A stretch of DNA of 64,000 bases from Paenirhizobium cremeum (lineage in GTDB: Bacteria; Pseudomonadota; Alphaproteobacteria; Rhizobiales; Rhizobiaceae): positions 163,531 to 227,530 of the forward strand of contig NZ_JAGGCS010000006.1 of NCBI RefSeq assembly GCF_022884085.1, written 5' to 3'. The notes beneath the pieces were generated by a model, which saw only the letters and a list, made by a program, of their open reading frames with translations, had not been told where the DNA came from and searched no databases. Below are positions 29,265 to 39,403 of the stretch, one piece after another. Each line of letters begins with the position of its first letter. Position 1 is the first letter of the stretch. Made by a program: the position numbers and the translations under genes.

Positions 29265-29522
29265 TCAGTGCAGGCTGACCGTTTTCAGGTCGTCTTCCGC
29301 AGCCTTGTAGAAGGTGCTCGAACGGTTATCCGTCAAGAGAATCGGCGTGCCGTCGGCGCCGAACAATGCCCATAGATCGAGGCTGGGATCGATATCGGGA
29401 GCTTCCGGGAAGCAGCGGGACACTTCTTCCGAACGCATTTTCCGGATGTAACCGACCTCTCCGGAACCCAAATGGGCAAGTTCGGTTTGGGTCAGCCGTG
29501 CGTTCGCTTCTCTCAGTAACAT
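29265..29522 (-). CDS. DUF1150-family protein
   Basis: Small protein of 85 aa with the DUF1150 pattern: LAHLGSGEVGYIRKM, then DLWALFGADGTPILLTDN, ending DDLKTVSLH. DUF1150 genes regularly accompany small heat-shock protein genes in alphaproteobacteria; function is not established. It is 48 bases downstream of the Hsp20 gene on the same strand and probably shares its heat-shock promoter. Confidence 0.82.
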   Translation of the reverse strand: MLLREANARLTQTELAHLGSGEVGYIRKMRSEEVSRCFPEAPDIDPSLDLWALFGADGTPILLTDNRSSTFYKAAEDDLKTVSLH

Positions 29523-29570
29523 TCCGATCCTCCACCGATGAGGGAGCTACGGCGTTTCAGGCCGTTGATT

Positions 29571-29990
29571 CTATAGTGAAGCGGAAATGTTAATTTTCTT
29601 TTCTCCATGCTTCGGTTCGGGACGAAAGAGATAGATCGACAGCAAGCCGTTTCGCAGATGTGCACGTTCGACATCCATTCCCTCGGCCAGCAGAAAAATG
29701 CGCTGAAACTGCCGCGCGGCGATGCCGCGAAAAAGGAAAACGGGCTCGCCACGCTCCGCATGTCGGCCGCGAATGAGGAGTTCTCGGCCTTGCTGGATGA
29801 TCTCCAGTTCGTCCTCCGAAAAGCCGGCCACGGCAAGGGTTATGCGCAGCCTCTCCACCTCGTAGCCGAGCAATCGTTCGATGTTGAACGGCGGATAGCC
29901 GTCTCCGGCGCGGCCGTTTCGGGAGCCCGATCGCTGTACAGTCTCGAAACCTACGGGCAGGGGCTGTTCAGGTGCTTTCGTCTGGCTCAT
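29571..29990 (-). CDS. small heat-shock protein (Hsp20/IbpA family)
   Basis: ATP-independent holdase chaperone of 139 aa. The alpha-crystallin domain spans about 35-125 and includes YEVERLRITLAVAGFSEDEL and ELLIRGRHAERGEPVFLFRG, with an IAARQFQRIFLLAEGMDVE strand pair. This is the class of IbpA-like proteins abundant in rhizobia. I moved the start to the ATG at 29990, which has AGGA six bases upstream; the frame stays open 36 codons further. A CTTG-N19-CCATAT promoter candidate lies 55 bases upstream of the start. Confidence 0.88.
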   Translation of the reverse strand: MSQTKAPEQPLPVGFETVQRSGSRNGRAGDGYPPFNIERLLGYEVERLRITLAVAGFSEDELEIIQQGRELLIRGRHAERGEPVFLFRGIAARQFQRIFLLAEGMDVERAHLRNGLLSIYLFRPEPKHGEKKINISASL

Positions 29991-30045
29991 TGCGGTCCTT
30001 GGGCAGCGGCTTCGGGCACTCGTCTGCCCGCATACTTGCTGAACT

Positions 30046-30074
30046 ATATGGTGTCTGCCCAGCCTGCGTGCAAG
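30046..30074 (-). promoter_or_regulatory. candidate RpoH (sigma-32) heat-shock promoter for hsp20
   Basis: On the minus strand, CTTG (30074-30071) is followed, after 19 bases, by CCATAT (30051-30046); with its two preceding bases the -10 reads CACCATAT. This fits the alphaproteobacterial RpoH pattern (CTTG with a CCATAT-like -10). It lies about 55 bases upstream of the chosen Hsp20 start. Confidence 0.55.
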
Positions 30075-30141
30075 CGGGCTTACCCTTGACAAAGGCAAGT
30101 GGCGCGGGCATCAGGCCGGCCTTGGAAATCAGGACCCAATC

Positions 30142-31086
30142 ATGACCGAACCCAGAAAGATTATCATAGACACCGACCCCGGCCAGGACGATGCGGCCGC
30201 ACTCATGCTCGCCTTCGCAAGCGGCGAGGAACTTGAGGTTCTCGGCATTACGACGGTCGCGGGCAATGTGCCGCTGCGGCTGACGAGCAGGAATGCGCGC
30301 ATTGTCTGCGAACTGTGCGGCCGGACCGATATTCCCGTCTATGAGGGGGCGGAGCATCCGATCGAGCGAAAGCTGGTGACCGCCGAACATGTTCACGGCA
30401 AGACGGGTCTCGACGGCGCCGAACTCGACGAGCCGAAGATGATGGTCAAGCCGCAGCACGCGGTGGACTTCATCATCGAGACGCTGCGGCGGGAAGACGA
30501 GGGAACGGTCACCCTCTGCACGCTTGGTCCGCTGACCAATGTCGGACTTGCCCTGAAGAAGGCACCGGACATCGCACCGCGCATCCGCGAGTTGGTGATG
30601 ATGGGTGGCGGCTTTTTCGAAGGTGGAAACATCACGCCTGCCGCAGAATTCAACATCTATGTCGATCCCCAGGCCGCCGCCATCGTGCTCGGCGCAGGAA
30701 TTCCGGTGGTCATGATGTCGCTCGACGTGACCCATCAATTGCTGACGACAAAGGCGCGTGTGGCGAAGATTGCCGCGATAGGCACCCGCCCTTCAAGGGT
30801 GATGGTGGACTGGCTGCAGTTCTTCGAGCGCTTCGACGAGGAGAAATACGGCTCCGATGGTGGCCCGCTGCATGATCCGACGGTGATTGCTTACCTGCTG
30901 AAGCCGGAACTCTTTTCCGGCCGTCACTGCAATGTCGAGATTGAAACGCAGTCGGAACTGACCATGGGCATGACGGTTGTCGACTGGTGGCGTGTTTCCG
31001 GCCGCCAGCCAAACGTTCGCGTCATGCGCAATGTCGATGCCGACGGGTTCTTCGATCTGCTGATCGAGCGCTTCGCCCGCCTTTGA
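30142..31086 (+). CDS. inosine/uridine-preferring nucleoside hydrolase
   Basis: Hydrolyses ribonucleosides to base and ribose; 314 aa. The calcium-binding aspartate cluster DTDPGQDDAAALMLA stands at about 9-23 and the ITTVAGNVPL segment at about 37-46. The active-site histidine region is DPTVIAYLL at about 250. Substrate (purine or pyrimidine) is not certain. AGGA precedes the ATG. A ribokinase on the opposite strand lies 2.6 kb away, so released ribose could be phosphorylated, and a Cache-type chemoreceptor lies between them. Confidence 0.9.
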   Translation: MTEPRKIIIDTDPGQDDAAALMLAFASGEELEVLGITTVAGNVPLRLTSRNARIVCELCGRTDIPVYEGAEHPIERKLVTAEHVHGKTGLDGAELDEPKMMVKPQHAVDFIIETLRREDEGTVTLCTLGPLTNVGLALKKAPDIAPRIRELVMMGGGFFEGGNITPAAEFNIYVDPQAAAIVLGAGIPVVMMSLDVTHQLLTTKARVAKIAAIGTRPSRVMVDWLQFFERFDEEKYGSDGGPLHDPTVIAYLLKPELFSGRHCNVEIETQSELTMGMTVVDWWRVSGRQPNVRVMRNVDADGFFDLLIERFARL

Positions 31087-31107
31087 TCGTGTTGCGACGG
31101 TTGAATG

Positions 31108-31145
31108 AAAAAGGCCGCAGGATCGCTCCGGCGGCCTCTTTTCGT
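31108..31145. terminator. bidirectional terminator between nucleoside hydrolase and chemoreceptor genes
   Basis: Stem AGGCCGC (31112-31118) and GCGGCCT (31131-31137), flanked by an adenine run on the left and TCTTTT then further thymines on the right. It can end transcription from both convergent genes. Confidence 0.75.
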
Positions 31146-31164
31146 TTTTTGCAGGCGATATGGC

Positions 31165-33501
31165 TCAGAATTCTTGCCAGTCGTCCGTCGCGACCGCAGC
31201 AGCCGTACCGCCTGCCGCTGTGCGCCGGGGTGCCGGCTGATAGGCCGGAGCGACCGGACGCGGCGCGGGCGAGCGCATCGACTGGGCGGCGGCCTGCAAG
31301 GCGGCGACCGGGTTTATTGCCCCCGAGACGGAGAAGCGGGAAACCAGCGATTTGAGGTTTTCCGACTCGTTCTTCAGGGTCATGCTGGCAGCGGTGGTTT
31401 CTTCGACCATCGCGGCGTTCTGCTGGGTCACCTGGTCCATCTGATTGACGGCCGAGTTGATCTCCTTGAGGCCGGAAGCCTGCTCGCTTGCCGACGCCGA
31501 AATCTGGCGGATCAGATCGTTGATCTGCATGACCTGTTCGGCGATCTTGTGCAGCGTCTGGCCGGCCTGGCCGACGAGTTCGACACCGTCCTTGACCTGC
31601 GCGCCGGAGGTGTTGATTAGCGTCTTGATCTCCTTGGCGGCATTGGCGGAACGCTGGGCGAGTTCGCGGACTTCCTGGGCCACGACGGCAAAACCCTTGC
31701 CGGCTTCGCCGGCGCGTGCGGCCTCGACGCCCGCATTGAGCGCAAGCAGATTCGTCTGGAAGGCGATCTCGTCGATGACGCCGATGATCCGCGAGATTTC
31801 CTGCGAAGACTGGGCGATGCCATGCATGGAGGCAACGGCCTTCTGCACCACTTCCCCGGACTTTTCCGCGTCCTGACAGGCAAGATTGACCGTCGTCGCC
31901 GCGGTATTGGCGTTGTCGGCGCTGGCGTTGACCTGCTCGGTAAGCTCGTTGAGCGCTGCGGCGGTCTCTTCCAGGCTCGCCGCCTGCTGTTCGGTGCGCT
32001 TCGAAAGGTCTGCCGCGCTGTCGGCGATCTCGCCGGAGCCGTTGCCGATGTTGATTACGCTCGCATTGACCGCATCGATCGTGCCTTCGAGGCTTGCAAG
32101 GGCTGCGTTGAAGTCGCGCTTCAGGCCCGCATATTCACCGGGGAACTCGTCGGAGATGCGGTAACCCAGATTGCCGCGTGAGAGCTCGGAAAGGCCGGTG
32201 CCCAGAATCGCAACCACGTGCTGCTGGACGCTTGCCGTTTCGTTGCGCTCCTGCTCGGAGCGGCGGCGTTCGTCGTCGGCGGCGTTGCGGTGACGTTCGG
32301 CTTCGGCTGCAACGGTCCGGCTTTCCGCGAGGCGATGGCGGAAGCCCTCCAGCGCCTTTGCCACAAGGCCAAGTTCATCGGCCCGTTCCTGGCCGTTCAC
32401 GGCAGCGCCGTATTCGCCCTGGCTCAGGCGGTCGACGTCGGCAACCAGGCTGTGGAGCGGCTTCTGGGCGAAGAAGCGGACTGCAAAGAAGAGGGCGGTC
32501 ATCACCGCGCCGAGCACGATGATTCCGGCGATGATCATGGTAAAGGTCTGGGCTTCCACGGCAGCGCCGGTTGCGCTGTGCGGAATATCGATGATGACGG
32601 CCCAGTTGGTGTTCACACCCGGAACGGCGAAGGGGTAGATGAGGCGGTCGAAACCTTCCTGGCCGTCTGCCTGGAGGTTGGAGAGGAGTTCCGCCTTGCC
32701 GGAGGAGAGCGCCGTCTTCAGAACGTCGGCGCCGGTCGTGTCGTAGGGCTTCATCATGAGGTCGTCCGAAGGAGCGACCAGCCACTGACCGGCCTGGGCA
32801 ACGAGCAGGACGCGACCCGTTTCGAAGGGACGGAGAGCCTTCAGTTTTTCCGAGAGCGACGAAAGGGAGATGTCGACGCCCGTAACGCCGATCAGCTTGT
32901 CCCCGGAAAAGACGGGATAGCCGATCGATGTCATCGCGACCGGGACATCGGTATCCTGCGTCATGTATGGAGCGGTGATCGCACCCTTGCCGCTTGCCTT
33001 GGCCAGCGCATACCATTCGGCGCTGTAATCGTTCCTGAAGGTGGAAAACTGGATCTTGCCGTTACGGTCCTTGGACCAGTAGGGGGTGAAGACCCCCTGA
33101 TCGTTGGCGCCGAGTTCGGTATTGCCCGCAACCGTTTCCTGCTGTCCGTCGAACGCCTTGATTTCCTCGCAGAACCAGCTTCCGAAGGCGAAGGGGTTCT
33201 GGTCGACATTGGCTTTCAGCAGGTTGATCGCGCCCTTGCGGTCGAAGCTCTTCTCAGACTGGCCGCGACCGAGGATGCCGGACATGGTCCGGGCGGCGCT
33301 TGCCAACTCGCCGATGTCGCTCGCAACACCGTTGGCGATTGCCTTCGCCTCCGAATTCGCCTGATCCATCGTCAGGCCGGACACGCGGCTTCGGGTTTCG
33401 GAAATAAGGATGAAGTTCGAAAGGAAAAGCACCGTGGCGATGGCGGCGCCGGTAACAATAAGAAGTTTCGCGGCAATGGAGCGCGAGATGAAATTGAACA
33501 T
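31165..33501 (-). CDS. methyl-accepting chemotaxis protein with periplasmic Cache domain
   Basis: Transmembrane chemoreceptor of 778 aa. TM1 is at about 11-33, a large periplasmic region (about 34-314) looks like a double Cache domain ([33 protein letters not shown]), TM2 is at about 315-338 and HAMP follows. The cytoplasmic hairpin has the normal tip [20 protein letters not shown] (near 586-605). The C-terminus DDWQEF is a WxxF-type pentapeptide for CheR/CheB docking. Layout and neighbours recall McpZ of Sinorhizobium. The start at 33501 has GAGGT upstream; a 20-codon extension is unsupported. Ligand unknown. Confidence 0.9.
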   Translation of the reverse strand: MFNFISRSIAAKLLIVTGAAIATVLFLSNFILISETRSRVSGLTMDQANSEAKAIANGVASDIGELASAARTMSGILGRGQSEKSFDRKGAINLLKANVDQNPFAFGSWFCEEIKAFDGQQETVAGNTELGANDQGVFTPYWSKDRNGKIQFSTFRNDYSAEWYALAKASGKGAITAPYMTQDTDVPVAMTSIGYPVFSGDKLIGVTGVDISLSSLSEKLKALRPFETGRVLLVAQAGQWLVAPSDDLMMKPYDTTGADVLKTALSSGKAELLSNLQADGQEGFDRLIYPFAVPGVNTNWAVIIDIPHSATGAAVEAQTFTMIIAGIIVLGAVMTALFFAVRFFAQKPLHSLVADVDRLSQGEYGAAVNGQERADELGLVAKALEGFRHRLAESRTVAAEAERHRNAADDERRRSEQERNETASVQQHVVAILGTGLSELSRGNLGYRISDEFPGEYAGLKRDFNAALASLEGTIDAVNASVINIGNGSGEIADSAADLSKRTEQQAASLEETAAALNELTEQVNASADNANTAATTVNLACQDAEKSGEVVQKAVASMHGIAQSSQEISRIIGVIDEIAFQTNLLALNAGVEAARAGEAGKGFAVVAQEVRELAQRSANAAKEIKTLINTSGAQVKDGVELVGQAGQTLHKIAEQVMQINDLIRQISASASEQASGLKEINSAVNQMDQVTQQNAAMVEETTAASMTLKNESENLKSLVSRFSVSGAINPVAALQAAAQSMRSPAPRPVAPAYQPAPRRTAAGGTAAAVATDDWQEF

Positions 33502-33698
33502 TTGGACCTCGAAGGGAGACCGGGGGTTCTCGGAACAGCAGGGGATTTCCGGCGCCATCATGGTGCACGTGTGCGTCTAGCGTCATGCCGGAACGCACTT
33601 CATCTGCCGAGAAGCTATGCGCCAATGTTTAACGGTCGTTGAAGGACGGGTGGTTTTTCTTGTAAACCGCGATGCCGGCGTCTTTTCGTCTTCGAGGT

Positions 33699-34598
33699 CT
33701 AAAGATGCCTTGCGACGTCCTCGGTCACCGGGATCGAAGGTTGTGCTCCCGGCTTCAGGCAGGCGAGTGAACCCGCGACTGCGGCGCGGCGCAGGGCAAG
33801 CTCGAAATCGAGCCCCTGGTCGAGGCTGGCGGCGATGTAACCGCAGAAAGTGTCTCCGGCGCCGACGGTATCGACCGGGGTGATGTCGAGCCCCTTCGTG
33901 CGATAAAGCCTGCCGTCTCGCGCCGCGATGACGCCGTCGGCACCGAGCGTGACGATCAGCGTCTGGCCTGTTTCGGAATGCAACTGCAGCAGGACCTTCT
34001 CGCGCTCGTCCGCGCTCATGCCATCCCGTGCGGCAAGCCGCTCGAACTCCGTTTCGTTGGCAACGACAATATCGGCCATGCGCCCAAGCCTGGCGGCTTC
34101 CGCAGTCAGCGGCGCGATGTTGATGATCGTGGTGACCTTTCGCCGATTTGCGGCGATCAGGGCCTCTTCGACGGCGGAAGCGGGGACTTCTATTTGCAGC
34201 ATCAGGATGTCGCCAGCCTGCATGCTGTCGACCGTTCTATGCGCGTCGGCCGCTGTGACGGTGCCGTTGGCACCGGGAACGACCACGATCATGTTTTCAC
34301 CGTCGGCGCCGACAATAATCAACGCCGTGCCCGTCGGCTCCGTCACATGCTTTACGGCCGAAAGATCCGCACCGGCTTCATCGAGCAGGCGGAGGGCAGG
34401 TTCGGCGAACTGATCGCTGCCGACGGCGCCGACCATACGCACCGTCGACCCCGCGCGTCGGGCCGCAAGAGCCTGATTGGCCCCTTTGCCGCCGGCCGCT
34501 GTCGAGAAGCCGGTTCCGCCGACCGTCTCTCCCGGCTTGGGAAGCCTGGGGCTCGTGGCGATGAGATCCATGTTGATGGAACCGAATACCGTAATCAT
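33699..34598 (-). CDS. rbsK: ribokinase (PfkB family)
   Basis: Phosphorylates D-ribose to ribose-5-phosphate; 299 aa. PfkB signature 1 is GGKGANQALAARRAGSTV (about 36-53) with the N-terminal GSINMDLIATSPRLPKPGET. Signature 2 is DTVGAGDTFCGY (about 247-258), holding the catalytic Asp. GGAGGA lies upstream of the ATG. No ribose transporter is next to it. The nucleoside hydrolase 2.6 kb away would supply ribose from nucleosides, which makes a salvage role likely. Confidence 0.92.
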   Translation of the reverse strand: MITVFGSINMDLIATSPRLPKPGETVGGTGFSTAAGGKGANQALAARRAGSTVRMVGAVGSDQFAEPALRLLDEAGADLSAVKHVTEPTGTALIIVGADGENMIVVVPGANGTVTAADAHRTVDSMQAGDILMLQIEVPASAVEEALIAANRRKVTTIINIAPLTAEAARLGRMADIVVANETEFERLAARDGMSADEREKVLLQLHSETGQTLIVTLGADGVIAARDGRLYRTKGLDITPVDTVGAGDTFCGYIAASLDQGLDFELALRRAAVAGSLACLKPGAQPSIPVTEDVARHL

Positions 34599-34639
34599 CG
34601 AACTGTCGTCCTCCGTTCCGCTCCTTTTGGACGAAGTGC

Positions 34640-35869
34640 TCAGTCCTCGTCAACAACCCTGAGCTTGAGGAAGCCCGTGCGGCTTTCGACCGCTTTGCCG
34701 GCCGGATCGTTGTCGCCGACGTTCCCGCCGCCGGCAGTGTCGAACTCCATCGCCTCGATACGGGTGCCACGCTTGTTGAGTTTGTCCGCCGATGTCAGGA
34801 TCATGTCGACATCCCGCTGCGCCGCAAGGAAATGCCCCTGCAGTTTCCTTGTCCGTTCGTCCAGGCGGGTGAGATCTTCCATCAGATGGATGACCTCGCC
34901 CTGGATGAGATGTGCCTGTTCCCGCATCCGCTGGTCTTTCAGAACGGCCTGGATCACCTGGATCGAAAGCATGAGCAGCGAAGGGGAGACGATAACCACC
35001 CGTTGCCTGTGGGCCTTTTGAACCACGGCCTCGAAGTTCTCGTGTATTTCGGCGAAGATCGATTCCGAGGGCACGAACAGAAGAGCCATATCCTGGGTCT
35101 CACTGGCCACGAGATACTTCTCGGCAATGTCGCGGATATGCACTTCGATATCCCGACGGAACTGCTGCCCCGCCGTTTTCTTCAATTCGGGGCTTTCTGC
35201 CTCGCGGATCGCGTTCCAGGCCTCAAGCGGAAACTTTGCATCGACCACAAGAGGCGGAGCATCGTTCGGCATGCGGATCGTGCAATCGGGACGATAGCCG
35301 TTCGACAAGGTGGGCTGGAAACTGTAAGCGCCCATCGGCAGACCGTCGGCGACGATCGTCTCCATGCGGGATTGTCCAAAGGCTCCGCGTGTCTGCTTGT
35401 TTGACAGGATGGCCTGCAGCCCGACCACGTCCTTGGCGAGCGACTGGATGTTGTTCTGGGCAGCGTCGATGACCGCAAGCCGTTCCTGCAGGTGGCGCAG
35501 ATTTTCATGGGTCGATTTGGTTTGCTCGGTGATCGTCGCGCCGATCCGGTGCGTCATGCCGTCAAGCCGCTGGCTGATTGCCTGGTTCAGTTCTGCTTGC
35601 CGGTTGCCGAAAACCTCCGACATCGCGGCGAGCCGTCCCTGCATTTCCGCTTGTGCCTTCAGCAATTCGGAAAGTCTTGCCTCGGCCGCCGCCTCGCGCC
35701 TGTCGGCTTCCAGTTGGCGCTCGGCCTGCAGTCGGCTGGATCGCCGTATCAGGAAGATCATCAATACGAGGCCGACCAGCGCCAGCATCGCGGTCGTGCA
35801 GATGACCGCGATGGCCGGAGTGAGGTGGATGAGATACGGATTGAGGAACGAGGTATCGATCTGGTTCAT
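34640..35869 (-). CDS. rmuC: DNA recombination protein RmuC homologue
   Basis: Protein of 409 aa with one N-terminal membrane segment (about 18-41), a long coiled coil (about 42-150: QAERQLEADRREAAAEARLS and onward) and the RmuC nuclease-like domain (RPDCTIRMPNDAPPLVVDAK; FPLEAWNAI). RmuC limits rearrangements at inverted repeats in E. coli and is predicted to be a restriction-enzyme-like nuclease. It lies just upstream of rbsK on the same strand with a 41-base gap. The following 256 bases (35870-36125) hold no gene; they include an A+T-rich stretch before the chemoreceptor. Confidence 0.92.
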   Translation of the reverse strand: MNQIDTSFLNPYLIHLTPAIAVICTTAMLALVGLVLMIFLIRRSSRLQAERQLEADRREAAAEARLSELLKAQAEMQGRLAAMSEVFGNRQAELNQAISQRLDGMTHRIGATITEQTKSTHENLRHLQERLAVIDAAQNNIQSLAKDVVGLQAILSNKQTRGAFGQSRMETIVADGLPMGAYSFQPTLSNGYRPDCTIRMPNDAPPLVVDAKFPLEAWNAIREAESPELKKTAGQQFRRDIEVHIRDIAEKYLVASETQDMALLFVPSESIFAEIHENFEAVVQKAHRQRVVIVSPSLLMLSIQVIQAVLKDQRMREQAHLIQGEVIHLMEDLTRLDERTRKLQGHFLAAQRDVDMILTSADKLNKRGTRIEAMEFDTAGGGNVGDNDPAGKAVESRTGFLKLRVVDED

Positions 35870-36125
35870 TGCCCGATCCTAACAGATTCCCGAATTGATG
35901 ATAGATCAAATGGGGAACAAACTGTGGAGGAGCGGCCGGAGCAGTAGCCGTAACCGCCGTTCGGTTCGGGTTCTCGCTAGAGTGGCGGAACGCAAGAATT
36001 GCAATAAATGCTAAAATTCAAATATTAGGGCAATACAATGTTTACCATTCAGGTATTTCATAAAATTCTAATTGGATAGGTGCACGACGCCTCATATCCA
36101 AGTCCTTTTCGAGCTGGGGATGATA

Positions 36126-37655
36126 ATGAAGCAGGTGGACGAAAAAGACGCGCTGGCGGCGCGCCTGAGCTTTCTTGGTCTCGATGAAAAGGCAAAGAAT
36201 ACCCTGCGCAAACTGGTGCCGTCCATCACGAAAAACATCGGTCCGGCGCTTGATATCTTCTACAAAAAGGTTCGCAGCACGCCGGAAACCGCCGCATTCT
36301 TCCGCAGTGAAGACCATATCCAGGGTGCAAAGAAGAGGCAGGAGGGGCATTGGAACGTCGTCGCCAATGCCCAATACGACGAACGTTACGTCGAAGGCGT
36401 CGTGGCCGTCGGCAAGGCCCATGCCCGTATCGGCCTGGAGCCGCGTTGGTACATCGGCGGATATGCCGTGCTCGTCGAGCAATTGATCCACGCCGTAATC
36501 CGCGAACGCTGGCCAACGCGCTTTGCCCGAAAGGAAGCTCAGACACTTGCCGAGGAGGTGGGCATCCTGGTCAAGGCAGCGCTTCTGGACATGGACTATT
36601 CCATCACCGTCTATCTCGACATTCTGGCGTCGGAGCGGAAGGCCGCCGATGAGGCGCGCATTCGGACCGAACAGGAGCAGGCGGTTGCCCTCGCATCCCT
36701 GAGCGATGTGCTGACCAAGCTCGCGAACGGTGACCTGGAGGCCAAGCTTTCCAGTGAGCAGCCACCGAATTTTGTCGGCATGGCATCCGACTACAATGCC
36801 TCGGTGGAGAAACTGCGCTCGACCATAGAGACGGTGCGCAGCGCCGCCGAAGAAATTCTCCGCTCCACCGCCGCGATTTCGGATGCGTCCGACGATCTCG
36901 CCCAGCGAACCGAACAGCAGGCCGCAGGTCTCGAGGAAAGCACCGCCGCATTGCATGAACTGACCCAGAACGTCACGCTGAGCGCCGAGGGCGCTCAGAA
37001 GGCGGCAAAGGTCGTAGGTCTCACGCTAAATGAGGCGCGGGCTTCCGGCGATGTCGTGATGAATGCCGTAAGCGCCATGGGGGCGATCGAGAAATCCTCC
37101 GACGAAATCTCCAAGATCATCGGCGTGATCGACGAGATTGCCTTCCAGACCAACCTCTTGGCGTTGAATGCCGGCGTCGAGGCCGCCCGCGCCGGTGAGG
37201 CTGGACGTGGCTTTGCCGTCGTCGCGCAGGAGGTTCGCGAACTCGCGCAGCGTTGCGCAAGCGCTGCTAAGGAGATCAAGGGCCTGATCTCGCAAAGCTC
37301 CTCCCAGGTTCAGACCGGTGTCGGGCTCGTCAACAATGCCGGCGAGGCTCTGGACAAGATCATCGGCCGGATCGACGAGATCAACGGGATCGTGGCTGGC
37401 ATAGCTTCCGCTGCCGCCGATCAGTCGAGCGGTCTTCACGAGGTCAATACCGCCATCGGCGGGATGGATACGATTACCCAGAAGAACGCAGCCATGGTGG
37501 AGGAGACCTCGGCCCAGACCGCGACCCTCAAGGATGAGGTCGAACGACTGGTAACCGCCCTGCGCGGCTTCCGGACCCGCAATGCTGACGCTGCTGAGGA
37601 CAACGTTCATTATCGCCGCGCCGGCGACCATCCGGCATATCGCAGGGCGGGCTGA
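36126..37655 (+). CDS. globin-coupled chemoreceptor (first of two in tandem)
   Basis: Soluble methyl-accepting protein of 509 aa with no membrane segment. The N-terminal ~165 residues form a sensor globin (protoglobin) domain; the haem-ligand region is [20 protein letters not shown] with His in KAHARIG. A HAMP-like/linker part (about 185-250) precedes the signalling hairpin with normal tip [20 protein letters not shown] (near 343-362). There is no C-terminal WxxF pentapeptide. By analogy with HemAT it should sense oxygen or another gas. The start at 36126 has GGGGA upstream at five bases; the ATG at 36120 and a TTG at 36072 are poorer. Confidence 0.9.
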   Translation: MKQVDEKDALAARLSFLGLDEKAKNTLRKLVPSITKNIGPALDIFYKKVRSTPETAAFFRSEDHIQGAKKRQEGHWNVVANAQYDERYVEGVVAVGKAHARIGLEPRWYIGGYAVLVEQLIHAVIRERWPTRFARKEAQTLAEEVGILVKAALLDMDYSITVYLDILASERKAADEARIRTEQEQAVALASLSDVLTKLANGDLEAKLSSEQPPNFVGMASDYNASVEKLRSTIETVRSAAEEILRSTAAISDASDDLAQRTEQQAAGLEESTAALHELTQNVTLSAEGAQKAAKVVGLTLNEARASGDVVMNAVSAMGAIEKSSDEISKIIGVIDEIAFQTNLLALNAGVEAARAGEAGRGFAVVAQEVRELAQRCASAAKEIKGLISQSSSQVQTGVGLVNNAGEALDKIIGRIDEINGIVAGIASAAADQSSGLHEVNTAIGGMDTITQKNAAMVEETSAQTATLKDEVERLVTALRGFRTRNADAAEDNVHYRRAGDHPAYRRAG

Positions 37656-37815
37656 TACTGGGAAAGAGAAGGGCGTGGCCACATGCCGCGGCCTTCGAAT
37701 TTGTCAATTTTGTTCGGCCTTGTTCATCGGTCGTTTAGGATTTTCACGAATGCTCGTCTCATATTGATGACATTCATGAGCTTCCTGGGGGAGCTTGAAA
37801 AATCGTGGCGAGACG

Positions 37816-39315
37816 ATGAAAAATATAAACCCCGATGACAATCTGTCCGAGCGGCTTGCCTTCCTTGAGCTTGACGAGAAGACCTGCGATACGCTGAGTT
37901 CCCTTCGCCCGACGCTTGCCGAAATTATCGGCGGCGCTCTCGACAAGTTTTATGCCAAGGTGGCTGCGACTCCGAAACTGAAGCGTTTCTTCCGCGACAA
38001 GGGGCACATGGATGCTGCCAAGAACGCCCAGATCGGTCATTGGGACAAGCTTTCCAGCGGCAGATTTACCGCCGATTATGTCAAGGGCGTAACAGCCGTG
38101 GGCATGGCGCATGCCCGCACGGGCCTCGAGCCGCGATGGTATATCGGCGGCTACTCCATGCTGATGACGGAACTCGTCTCCGGTGTCCTGAAGAAGCACT
38201 GGCCATTTCCCTTCGGCAAGCAGCATGCGGCGGCGCTCGGCGAAAAGCTCGCCGCGCTGATAAAGGCCTCCATGCTGGACATGGATTATTCGATCTCGGT
38301 CTACCTGGACGCTCTCGACGAGAAGCGTCACCGGCTGGAAGAGGAGCGCGAGAGGTTCGAGGCCGACCAGCGCCTGGCTATGGAACACCTTCGCCATGGT
38401 CTGGAGGCGCTCGCCCGCGGCGATTTCGAAAATCGGATGTCTGCCGATCTGCCGGACAATTTTAAGGAAATGGCCCAGCACTACAACGAAACCGTCGTCC
38501 GCCTGAGCGAGTCCTTCGCCTCGATCCGCCGTGCATCCGAGGAGATCCTCGATGGCACGGAAACGATTGCCAATGCCTCTGACGAAATCGCAGTGAGAAC
38601 CACGAAACAGGCCGCCGGCATCCAGGAAAGCTCGACCGCCCTGCAGCAATTGTCGGTGAGCGTCAGCCAGACCGCCGCCAACGCGCAGCGCGCCTCCGAG
38701 GCTGTAAAGGAGGCACAGCAGCAGGCCCGAACCTCCGGCGAAGTCGTTTCGGATGCCATTTCGGCGATGGCAGAGATCGAAAAATCCTCCGCCGAGATTT
38801 CCAAGATCATCGGTGTCATCGACGAGATCGCGTTCCAGACCAACCTGCTGGCGCTGAATGCCGGCGTCGAGGCTGCGAGGGCGGGTGATGCGGGAAAAGG
38901 TTTCGCCGTCGTGGCGCAGGAAGTGCGCCAATTGGCACAGCGCAGCGCCGATGCCGCCAAGGAGATCAAGCGTCTGATCTCGCAAAGCTCGGATCAGGTC
39001 AATGAAGGCGTCGGCCTCGTCTCCAATACCGGCACGGCTCTTGGCGATATCATCTCCCGCATCGATGCGGTGCATGCCATCGTCTCGGATATTGCGGGTG
39101 CGGCCAAGGATCAGGCGACCGGCCTGAGCGAGGTCAATCAGGCGACGCACAGCATCGATCTGCTGACCCACGAGAACAGCACCATGGTCGAGCAGACCTC
39201 GGCGGAAACCCAGCGTCTCCGCCACGAGGTGGCGGGACTTGTCGAGTTGCTTGGCGAAATTCGCATTCGCACCAACCCCGGGGAAGAGCGCGTCATCCGT
39301 GCCCGCGCGGCTTGA
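37816..39315 (+). CDS. globin-coupled chemoreceptor (second of two in tandem)
   Basis: Second soluble globin-coupled chemoreceptor, 499 aa, paralogous to the gene upstream. It shares the globin motif [20 protein letters not shown] and the same domain order, but the globin and linker have diverged: the C-terminal globin helices read [11 protein letters not shown], and a longer coiled coil (about 170-190) precedes the HAMP-like part. The hairpin tip [20 protein letters not shown] is normal. No CheR-binding tail is seen. I start at the ATG at 37816; a TTG at 37795 with GGGGGAG very close by is possible. The gene has its own upstream region of 160 bases and a strong terminator. Confidence 0.9.
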   Translation: MKNINPDDNLSERLAFLELDEKTCDTLSSLRPTLAEIIGGALDKFYAKVAATPKLKRFFRDKGHMDAAKNAQIGHWDKLSSGRFTADYVKGVTAVGMAHARTGLEPRWYIGGYSMLMTELVSGVLKKHWPFPFGKQHAAALGEKLAALIKASMLDMDYSISVYLDALDEKRHRLEEERERFEADQRLAMEHLRHGLEALARGDFENRMSADLPDNFKEMAQHYNETVVRLSESFASIRRASEEILDGTETIANASDEIAVRTTKQAAGIQESSTALQQLSVSVSQTAANAQRASEAVKEAQQQARTSGEVVSDAISAMAEIEKSSAEISKIIGVIDEIAFQTNLLALNAGVEAARAGDAGKGFAVVAQEVRQLAQRSADAAKEIKRLISQSSDQVNEGVGLVSNTGTALGDIISRIDAVHAIVSDIAGAAKDQATGLSEVNQATHSIDLLTHENSTMVEQTSAETQRLRHEVAGLVELLGEIRIRTNPGEERVIRARAA

Positions 39316-39341
39316 TGGCGCAACGATCTCCTAAGCTCTTC

Positions 39342-39366
39342 AAACGCGGGCATGTCCCGCGTTTTT
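39342..39366 (+). terminator. rho-independent terminator after second globin chemoreceptor
   Basis: Stem AAACGCGGG (39342-39350) and CCCGCGTTT (39356-39364), loop CATGT, with the thymine run continuing to 39366. Confidence 0.88.
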
Positions 39367-39403
39367 CGATTCCATATGGGGAAAAGATCGGTTATGGGAG
39401 GCC

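Noticed and set aside
35948-36070. A+T-rich stretch as a possible foreign island before the first globin chemoreceptor
   Set aside because: It is only about 120 bases and is bounded by genes with ordinary composition; a promoter region is the simpler reading.
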